Assembly (NCBI GenBank): GCA_006937955.1
Contig: SSNP01000051.1
Location: forward strand, 2,590,555-2,654,554
Source: Pachypanchax playfairii
Lineage: Eukaryota > Chordata > Actinopteri > Cyprinodontiformes > Aplocheilidae
DNA length: 64,000 nucleotides
Reading direction: 5' to 3'
Of this stretch, positions 25,601-37,040 are shown piece after piece (the stretch's first letter is position 1; each line of letters opens with the position of its first letter). Position numbers and translations under genes: made by a program. Under the pieces are notes generated by a model. That model searched no databases. It worked only from the letters and a program-made list of their open reading frames with translations, and was not told the DNA's origin.

Positions 25601-28600
25601 CTGTTCGTACGTTACATCAGACTCTCTGGTTTGTGACTGAGAGCAGGTAATGGCTGACATTGTACTGTAAATATTTAATTCATAAATAAAGCCTTGGGCG
25701 TATTTACTTTCTCTTCGATAACAGCTGCTGTTTTCCATCCAGAACATACTTTTTAAAGACGTGTTTGTGCTCACACATGTTCATTAATGAATGCTACAGC
25801 TCAGAGTCTTTAGATCTGGTTCAGGGCTGATAAAAATGCTTTTTTTTATTTGCGTGTAATTTTTATAGCTATTAGTGTGTTTCTGTTTGATTTCGATCCA
25901 GATGTGCGACCAAGGCCAATAAACCGATTTATTATTAACTATGTAATCATCTGGTCTAAAAGCATTTCAATCAGAAAATTGGCAATTAGCAAAAAAGGGA
26001 CTGCATGCACTTAAAAATGACCGTGCACGTCTTTACATCTCTAATGAGGTTTGAAGATACTTCCTCGTGGTTAATTGAATCTGCTCTGAGAAGGTTGTTG
26101 ATCATATCTCCGTTACAGGAAGTGGAAAACAATACTCACAGTTGTTGTGGATCCCAAAAACGTTTGTGTAGAATAACTCGGTAAAAAAACATGCTTTTGA
26201 TTGGATTTTTCTCCTTTATGATGTCCAAAATAGCCTGGACAGTCTTTATGAAAACTGTCTGTAGATACACCAAATTTTTGGGTGGCAGGAGCGCCATCAT
26301 GAGGTGGCAACGCCCACCTATGTAAACCTGCGAGCCCCCTTCTCTCTTACAATCCAGAACATTTTAAATGAATAATATTTTACACAAAAATGACTATAAC
26401 AGATTAATTTGAACAGAATTAAGTTGAAAAACATTTTTCATGCTTATGTCTTTTTCTGTCCTTCAGAGTGAAAAGAGCTTCTGTAAAAAAAACAAACAAA
26501 CAAAAATCAGAATGCAACTCCCAAACTCCCATCTAACAGCATTTATATGGGAGTTTAGTCCATTTTCAAATGGACTAAAGATGAAACGAACGTAAAAAAA
26601 ATAAAATATTCCATCGTGGCTCTTGGTTTTGTGGACCCCCCAACATAAATATGCCCCATGACAAAGCTTTCTGTATGCACCGTGTTAACGGGGAACGGTT
26701 AAAATAGTCTGGAGAAAAATACTAAAAACAAAATAAACAAAAACTGTTCTGCTGTAAAAACAAAGTTAACTCTTATTATAGTTCAAACGGGTGACTTTAA
26801 TATAAAACTGTAATAGTTTGCAGCAGTAATTATGTCCAATCTGTGCATTTGAACGGTTCTAATTATGTTTTTCAGCAATTATCAATCCACCGTGAGTGCA
26901 ACAAAATCTGTGATAAAACTGATACGTTTTTAAAACATATTTATCCATCCACACTGTATTTTGTGTTGGCATCCTCAGGTTAGCACATATCTACTTTGAA
27001 GGTGTCTGGCTTCCCACTGTAACTGATTATAAATTAAATATCAAGGTACATTAAAAAGCTACATGTTTATTATTGCTCTCAGGCTTTTCTTTACTGTACA
27101 ATTTTTTTTTAATGTAAATGGATAAAAGCTAGAAGTTGTTTGTTCCTTGAGGAGCGTGTGTTTATCTGGAGTAAAATACAGAACCCTCCTTCTGATCCTT
27201 TCTCTTGTGGTAAAAGCTCCATTTCATCTGAGAACATGACATGAGGATCATTTCTTGGTGGAAATGAGGCACCAAAGAACCAGTGTTTAAACTTATTAGC
27301 TCGATGAGTGAAAAGAAAATCCGATTGAACCGATCTGATTACGTGGGTGTGATTGAGTTTAACTGAGGATGGATTGAAACAGGAAAATGAAGCTAAAATA
27401 AAGAGCTGCTTCCATCTGATGTAGAAGATCAAATCGAATTCATCAGATCTTGAAGTGATGAATCGGGTCTACGGCTCTTTTCCTCCAGAATGATTCAATC
27501 CGGGCTGAATTCTGAATCGGCTAGATGAGAATTTAATAAGCAATCGAAAAGTGGGTCAAACTTCCACTCAGTTTCCAAATACTGCAGAATCACTAGTGTT
27601 AATATGCACATAACTCAAGTGGGACTGGAGGCAGGCGGGTGGGTGGTGGGGGGGGGTTAAGGGATGGATTGTGGAAGCAGAAGAGGGAGGTGATGGAACA
27701 TGGGGAGAGGGTGAAAGAAACAGGAAACAGCTGCTTAACAACAATACGAGCAGCTTGGAGTTTCTATTTCTGACACACACCTGGTTTTACATCCGTCACA
27801 CACTATCCCACGTGTTCATGTCTGGGACCATAAAACTAAACACTTTGTCACCATCCCTTCTATAACCTATTTAATATTCACACTCAGTCTTTTTCTGTGG
27901 CACTTGTTTGTTAGCAACCAACATATTTGAGAAAGCAATAATAGCAGGTATGATTAAAGGAACCTGCTCAGTTGGCATAAATCAATAGCTCGTTAGCTGT
28001 GGACGATTACCACCTTCGTCCCACACAAGGTGCGACAGGATCAGATGCTGAAATGTTGCTTTCATTTGCACGCAGACTGAACCCCCGCTGTCTTTATAAA
28101 GGTGAGAATGATCAGTGCAGATATTGTTCCATACATTTCTGAAAGGACATTATTTGTGGTTCCTTCAGTCGCCACGTTGCCTCAACATGAGCAGCATTAC
28201 AGTTCTGATGAGACGTTATCAACATGGCTGCTCAGAGCTGCAAGACAACACACCTTGGTACCTGATGACATCTCGTCCATGTGTGAACTAAATTTTTTTG
28301 GTGAAAAATTACATTTTAAAAATCTTTGCTTTGACAGCTGGAACCTTCAAATCGTTGTGCTAAGCTAACCTCTGACCTTCAAGTCTGTCAGAGTAGACAA
28401 TGTTTGGAGCTTGAAAGAAATCATGACCTTGGAACCTTTTCTAGGTCACGTTACCCCGACTTAATCACATTTACCTTTAACTAGATGCTGAAAATCTTAG
28501 TGGCTAAGGGGAATTTGTCTTTGATTTGGAAGAAAAAACACACAATAATTGTTTTGAGATAATTTTAACCAAGACTTTTCTATTATTTGACCCTTTAATG

Positions 28601-31600
28601 CCTGATACAAAAACCATGAAAATTACTGTTTTTTTTTTAAAACTGAATATTAAGCTGGTAACAATAGGATTATGTATTTTATTGTGCAAAATTAAAAAAA
28701 CTGGCACATGACACCCGCAGTACTAAGATCCTCCACCTGAGGGTGGAATATGTGAGCAGAACGATTTAAAGCTGGTTGTTTTTAAGAAAAGTACTAATGC
28801 TGTTAAAGAGGTCGTTCTATTAAAAACAGTTTTTCTGAGGTTTCTGTTGAATATTTTAGCTCCACAGGTGTTCTTACCTTCATATTGGGTGTGAAAACAG
28901 GTCAACAACTTATCTTTCAGTTTTAATCTCTCAAACTACACAGGTGGTGATAAAACCCGAGTTCTCCCGAGTCCGAACGGCCTGTACCTGTTTCATCACA
29001 ACACTTTTGTTCGTTAGTATTCATCAGCTCCCGCAGTTGAAACCACGCCTAGCATGCTGCTGGCTAAAAGCTGTTAGCATAAGACGTAGCAAACAGGAAC
29101 ACCCCACGTCTGACGTTGCCATGCGCAGCGGGGCAGGAAACAATATACCTTGCTCTGATAGGCTAGTTTGTTAGCCAATCTGAGTCCAGCAAATTTGAAT
29201 AATGAATATGAACGAGCTGTTGACGAAGCAGCCTGATGGAAGGCGCCGGAACCACCTGAATTTTAATGCAGACAGATTGAAAGGTCTGTTAATCAGTGTT
29301 TCCTGACATTTTTTAGATATAAAATGTTTCATATTACTGGTTAATACTTAAGAAATAACCACAAAGTCCTGAAATTTGTATGAAATGGCCTCTTTAAAGA
29401 AGTCGAGCTCTTCACATTGAACGTGGAGTAAAGAAATTAAACTTGGTATCATTGGGTAAATGTGGATGTTATTGCCACCGTCTGGCTCAGCAGATAATTT
29501 TTTTTTGTTACAATATTAATATAATTTTTTTAAAGTGCCTAAAAATTGTCTGGAGTTGTTAATGAGCTCAAAAAAAGACATATGAGCCACTACTTTCTTT
29601 CTGCCCCTTTGAACCCCAAAAGAAAAACCACATAAATTTAACATGTTTTTCCTTTATGAAATCAAGCATATTTATTGAAGCTGATGGCCTTCATTTGTGG
29701 AACTACCGTTAGCATTTGGTTTGCTGATTGGAAGAATTAATTATCTTCATCCTTTTGTCCTGAGAGTTTATCTGCTAGGTGTCAAATGCGCAGAATCGCT
29801 TTAGGTCTTTATTCTATAAGTCACACATTTCTACCCACCACCATTGGATGTTCGTCAGGTCAAGTTTAACTAGTACCAGCTTAGAGATGTTCATAAAATT
29901 ACTTTTAAAAAGCATCTATTTTATCACATATTTTAGTACTTTTTTCAGAGTTGTGTGATTAAATTTAGACACTTCATCTAAATCCTTCCACTCCAGCACG
30001 CTTCATCCTAAATTCCCCAATGAGGACACACACAAACACTGAAACACACACATCCAGCTTAGCTCAGTAGACCGGGATCACCCAGATCTCACACCGTGAT
30101 CACACTCTGGACCCAAAAGGAAAGTGACACAATAGGGACAGGAAAGCAACACATCTTCATCCAATGCACGCTGCTTCTGTAGAGTTAAGGTGCTACTCAG
30201 CTCTTGTACTGCTTGAGGGGGAGGGATTTTTTTTATGTTTGCTTTCCACACAAGTGGACCAGTCACCCACTTAATATGAAGATTAGACTTACAGGACTGG
30301 AAGAGACAGGAGGGAAACAAAGCCAGGCATTGAGATAATAACGCTGTTACACTGCAGAATCTTGGATTTCTTAAGTTTCGCTTCATGGTTGTGGAACTGA
30401 TTGTATTTTATGTGACTCATTTAAAAATAACTTGATCATCAAAAAAAGAAATAAAGTAAATCAGATCCTGTAAGAAGTATTAATACCTGATCAAATGAAG
30501 AAAGCTGTCAAACACTCATCTTCTTTGTCAAACACCTGCTAGAAAATGGCACTTCCAAATTAAACTGACTATATTTCAGTAACTACAGGGTTTGTTTGTA
30601 ATATTCTGGTACAAACTAAAACACATCAAGAGGAGTAATAATCAGTACAGAATTTAAACTGAGGCAGAAGCTTTTCTGAAATGTTTGTTTAGTGTGCAAA
30701 GCCACCAATTAAAGACCAGCATCCTTCAGGAAAACCTCCAAAACTGGACTAAACAATGTTTCTCCAGTCGACCTCTGGACTAACGCCACCCAGCCGCCAG
30801 AGGTGACGTTATTCTGACATGTAGTAAATCTTTGGCTAATGTGTTTCTGATGTTACAGTTTTGTTCTACTGAGCTGCTTTTCCTTGTTTTTATATATTTC
30901 CTGTATTAAATTCACAGCAAGCTAACAGCATCATCTGTTTAGTTTTGCATAATTGAAATTACCACCTTCTCTTTCACTAAGTGATTTTTTGGATAAAAAC
31001 AATTTAGTAAGCTAACTTGTTGGCTAAATGTTTAAAGTTGCATGTGGTCTTTCATTAGCAAATTCATCAGCATAATTTCTACTAATTACATTTATTTTAA
31101 ACTGATAAACATTTAAATAAGGTTGACTTGCTTTTATGGTCTAAAATTTACAACATTTAGCAGCTCTGTTGTTAAAATTAGCATTACCAAAATTAATTTA
31201 TTGCCTCTTTTTGCCAGTGTTGGTTTGTTTGTTTGTTTGTCTGTTAACAACATAACTTGAAAGGTTGGGGACTGATTTTCATTTAATATTTTAGGAAATA
31301 CACTATATTACCAGAAGTATTCGCTCACCCGCCTTTACTCATACTATGAACTGAAGTGCCATCCCATTCCTAACCCATAGAGTTTAATATGATGTTGGTC
31401 CACCTTTTGCAGCTATTACAGCTTCAACTCTGCTGGGAAGGCTGTCCACAAGGTTGAGGAGAGTGTTTATAGGCATTTTTGACCATTCTTCCAAAAGTGC
31501 ATTGGTGAGGTCACACACTGATGTTGGTCGAGAAGGCCTGGCTCTCAGTCTCCGCTCCAATTCATCCCAAAGGTTTTCTATTGGGTTCAGGTCAGGACTC

Positions 31601-34600
31601 TGTGCAGGCCAGTCAAGTTCATCCACACCAGACTCTGTCATCCATGTCTTTATGGACCTTGCTTTGTGTACTGGTGCACAGTCATGTTGGAAGAGGAAGG
31701 GGCCTGCTCCAAACTGTTCCCACAAGGTTGGGAGCATGGAATTGTCCAAAATGCTTTGGTATCCTGAAGCATTCAAAGTTCCTTTCACTGGAACTAAGGG
31801 GCCAAGCCCAGCTCCTGAAAAACAACCCCACACCATAGTTCCTCCTCCACCAAATTTCACAGTCGGCACAATGCAGTCTGAAATGTACCGTTCTCCTGGC
31901 AACCTCCAAACCCAGACTCGTCCATCAGATTGCCAAATGGAAAAGCGTGATTCATCACTCCAGAGAACGCGTCTCCACTGCTCTAGAGGCCAGTGGCGGC
32001 GTGCTTTACACCATTGCATCCGACGCTTTGCATTGCACTTGGTGATGTGTGGCTTGGCTGCAGCTGCTCGGCCATGGAAACCCATTCCATGAAGCTCTCT
32101 GCGTACTGTACTTGGGCTAATCTGAAGGTCACATGAAGTTTGTAGCTCTGTAGCAATTGACTGTGCAGAAAGTCGGCGACCTCTTTGCACTATGCGCTTC
32201 AGCATCCGCTGACCCCTCTCCGTCACTTTACGTGGCCTACCACTTCGTGGCTGAGTTGCTGTTGTTCCCAAACGCTTCCATTTTGTTATAATAGAGCTGA
32301 CAGTTGACTGTGGAATATTTAGGAGCGAGGAAATTTCACGACTGGATTTGTTGCACAGGTGGCATCCTATGACAGTTCCACGCTGGAATTCACTGAGCTC
32401 CTGAGAGCGGCCCATTCTTTCACAAATGACTTGCTTCACAGTCTGCATGCCTGAGTGCTTGACTTTATACACCTGTGGCCAGGCCAAGTGATTAGGACAC
32501 CTGATTCTGATCATTTGAATGGGTGAGAGAATACTTTTGGTAATATAATGTATCTAGAATGGGTCCATTAAAAAGTGATCTGGGAATTTTTTAAACAAAA
32601 ACAGAAAAAAGACAAAAATTAACTAGGTGTGGATATTTGATTAAATATACAATGGGGCAAAAAAGTATTTAGTCAGCCACCAATTGTGTAAGTTCTCCCA
32701 CTTAAAAAGATCAGAGAGGCCTGTAATTTTCATCATAGGTATACCTCAACTATGGGAGACAAAATGAGGAAAAAAAATCCAGAAAATCACATTGTCTGAT
32801 TTTTAAAGAATTTATTTGCAAATTATGGTGGAAAATAAGTATTTGGTCACCTACAAACAAGTAAGATTTCTGGCTTTCACAGACCTGTAACTTCTTTAAG
32901 AGGCTCCTCGGTCCTCCACTCGTTACCTGTATTAATGGCACCTGTGTGAACTCGTTATCAGTATAAAAGACACCTGTCCACAACCTCAAACAGTCACGCT
33001 CCAAACTCCACTATGGCCAAGACCAAAGAGCTGTCAAAGGACACCAGAAACAAAATTGTAGACCTTCACCAGGCTGGGAAGACTGAATCTGCAATAGGTA
33101 AGCAGCTTGGTGTGAAGAAATCAACTGTGGGAGCAATTATTAGAAAATGGAAGACATACAAGACCACTGATAATCTCCCTCGATCTGGGGCTCCACGCAA
33201 GATCTCACCCCGTGGGGTCAAAATGATCACAAGAACGGTGAGCAAAAATCCCAGAACCACACGGAGGGACCTAGTGAATGACCTGCAGAGAGCTGGGACC
33301 AAAGTAACAAAGGCTACCATCAGTAACACACTACGCCGCCAGGGACTCAAATCCTGCAGTGACAGACGTGTCCCCCTGCTGAAGCCAGGACACGTCCAGG
33401 CCCGTCTGCGGTTTGCTAGAGAGCATTTGGATGATCCAGAAGTGGATTGGGAGAACATCATATGGTCAGATGAAACCAAAATAGAACTTTTTGGTAGAAA
33501 CTCAACTTGTCGTGTTTGGAGGGGAAAGAATGCTGAGTTGGATCCAAAGAACACCATACCTACTGTAAAGCATGGGGGTGGAAACATCATGCTTTGGGGC
33601 TGTTTTTCTGCAAGGGGACCAGGACGACTGATCCGTGTAAAGGAAAGAATGAATGGGGCCGTGTATCGTAAGATTTTGAGTGAAAACCTCCTTCCATCAG
33701 CAAGGGCATTGAAAATGAGACGTGGCTGGGTCTTTCAGCATGACAATGATCCCAAACACACCGCCTGGGCAACGAAGGAGTGGCTTCGTAAGAAGCATTT
33801 CAAGGTCCTGGAGTGGCCTAGCCAGTCTCCAGATCTCAACCCCATAGAAAATCTCTGGAGGGAGTTGAAAGTCCGTGTTGCCCAGCGTCAGCCCCAAAAC
33901 ATCACTGCTCTAGAGGAGATCTGCATGGAGGAATGGGCCAAAATACCAGCAACAGTGTGTGAAAACCTTTTGAAGACTTACAGAAAACGTTTGACCTCTG
34001 CCATTACCAACAAAGGCTATATAACAAAGTATTGAGATTAACTTTTGTTATTGACCAAATACTTATTTTCCACCATAATTTGCAAATAAATTCTTTAAAA
34101 ATCAGACAATGTGATTTTCTGGATTTTTTTTCCTCATTTTGTCTCCCATAGTTGAGGTATACCTATGATGAAAATTACAGGCCTCTCTGATCTTTTTAAG
34201 TGGGAGAACTTACACAATTGGTGGCTGACTAAATACTTTTTTGCCCCACTGTATGTATTTGGTGCGTCAGGTTTAATTAGAACTTCTGAATTAGAATTTA
34301 AAGCTACAGCTTGTTGGATCGCAAAAACTAACAACTTTTTGTGGCTCTATTGTGGCTCAAATTTACTGCTAGATTTAGCTTTATACATATTTTGACTAAT
34401 TTATGTGTATTTACTTATTTTCCATGAAATGTATTTGGTTTAATGTTAAATGTATTGACAGTAATTTTCAGATTTTTTATTACTTATTAGTCTAAAGGCC
34501 AATGAGGTAGTTTGTATCAGGGGCAGCTCTGGTTTGAATAAAAGCTATAAAAACACAGTTAATGGCCAGTTAATACAGGAATATTAAACATGCTTGAACA

Positions 34601-36999
34601 GTTTGTGCTGTGCTTCCACAGCCGGCAGTTCACAAACAAGCAGAGGACGATGTTTCATTTACATAGAGAGAAACAGAAAATAACTCTGTTTGTATGAATA
34701 GAGAATGACTTTTAGAATGAATCCTAGTGTATATAGGAAATAAGCCATGTCTCTCTCACTTCAATAACTGCCAGTGTATCCGAATGTCTCTGTTAGTGTG
34801 TGTGAGTGTGTATTTACTTCTCAGATTTGTTTTGAGTAGAACCCTCATCTTTTACAATGACTTTAATGTCCCAGATCTGTCGTTGACTCAGCATCATACC
34901 CAACTGTGTTCATCTCTGCATCTTCCACCCCCAACATACACACCTATTTCCACTGCTTCACATTATCCAATACTGAATATTCACATTTGAAACTCATTGC
35001 AGAAGCAGAAAACCACATAAAGTACATCCATCAGTAGCACAGATCAACAGTAAGACACTGCCTGCCAGCAATTTGCTCAATTTCAAACCACATACAAACA
35101 GTTAAATACCACAAAAAGTCATGCTAATGCTAAAAGCGCTAAGGCAAAAACATTCAAAGTTAAAATAGCACAAAAATCCCAAACCGGAAGTGCAAGAGGG
35201 ATAAACTCACACCTGCTGCAGCTGACAGTAATGCTGGAAATCAGAAACATTACAGTGGTTCATGTAAACAATGTTTATGTTATATAGCACCAGCAGCACC
35301 AGGCGACAATAAAGTTAGCTTTTACTTGGAGTTTTGGCAACAATTCAAATAAATCAAATACTTAGGTGGTCTAGATGGTAAAGATTAGGTTGAATTGACA
35401 CTTAAAGAGTCCACCTCTTTGTCTCCTCATGGATCATTTAGGTCTCTCTACCTGCGTGTTACACACCGTACACAAGGTGGCGTGTAGAAAAGTGTTATTT
35501 GTAGGTACAGGCCTGTCGCAGTTCAGCGACTAGAGGGTTAAAGATTACTTCACACCTTAAGTTGTTGGTTGAACTGACTCGTATCTTTATTTGATTTGGG
35601 AAAGAAACTCAGTGAATAGAGTGTAAACCTTCAGGAAAAACTAACCCACAAAAAGATTAACAGATGTTATTCTAACCAAGCTTCAAACTCCAGTGAAACA
35701 GTTTGTTGAATGAATCATCATCACCATAAATAAATTCATAGATTTATGTCCTCAATAGCACAAACTGCAAGTCCTGTCCAGTCCATAAGAACAACCTGCC
35801 TTGATTTCTCCCGAAAACAGTAAGTACACCCTGTCAGGACCCCCTGCAGTGGGGTAGGCTTCCCAGTCCGCATCCCACCAGTGAGAACGCTTCAGAACTC
35901 CCGCCAGTTAGCGTTTGATTAGACGTCTCAGACAAGTGGGTTTCTTTTCTTTCCCTCCTTTAAGAATCTCCAAGCTGTGATTGTAAACAGCGCAGAGCTG
36001 CTGTGAGTGCAATCAGAGGAGGGTCTGAGCTCCAGAAAGAGAGACCCCACTGGAGTTCATCCAGCCTTCATGCTCCGGCTCATTTTCAGGTATTCTGATG
36101 GAAGATTTCAGCTTTTTTTAACTAAATAAATACATTTCTAATATTACAATTAAGTAAAAGGTTGCCCCCCCCCCAGCGTTTAAAATCAAGTTTATAAAAT
36201 GGTTACAATCTTCCGACATTCTAACAGCGTGAAATCATTTTAGAATAAACAATTATTCTGAGGAAGAAGCAAGTTTTTTCTTGCCAATATAAAGATTTTT
36301 AAGCCTCACTTAATTTCCATTTTTAGCTATTTTTTTTATTCAAATGATGCAAATTTATTATGTTAAGTTTGACCTTTAAAAGACGAAAATCCTTTACATG
36401 TCTCCTGCCCCCTGGTGGAGGCTCCAAGTACTACATGTTGTAAGTGCCAACTTTATAAAATATTAAAATATATTCTTTAACAAACTGTTCAAACAAAAAA
36501 ATAAATTTCAGGCAACTTTAACAGTTGAGCTCCAGAAATATGTTGATACATTAATATAACTTATTAATAATCTTGATTAATCCCTGGTAATTATATTTAT
36601 TGGCTTTTTTTGCCCTTTAATTGCTGTATTAGTGACACAGCTGCTCCGATCTGACCTACAGACCGTGGTTAAAACAGCAAGCTTCTAAAACACCGTTAGA
36701 AAATGTTACATTCATTAAAAAATTTACATTTTTCATTGGGATTTTCTGCACAGAGGCTTATTAGCAGCAAGGATTCTCTGCTCTTCTTCAATGTTTGGGA
36801 CAATTCGTTTCCATCTTCATTTATGCCTGATTGTACCATCGTTTGGAAGCCGAGGTTCTGAGTGTTAGATGTAAATCGATCCCATGTATCAGTGTATTCG
36901 AGATGTAGTGACGTAGATCCCTGAACATGAGCCAGAGAGGCTGGTTTCAGCACCACGGACAGCACCAAACCCTGGTTTCTCTACTTTTTCTGACCCACA

Positions 37000-37040
<41 letters not shown>

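Noticed and set aside
31454..32092. 212-codon plus-strand frame
   Set aside because: It is the antisense shadow of the Tc1 element A transposase, which has all catalytic motifs on the minus strand.
33066..33590. 174-codon minus-strand frame
   Set aside because: It is the antisense shadow of the Tc1 element B transposase.
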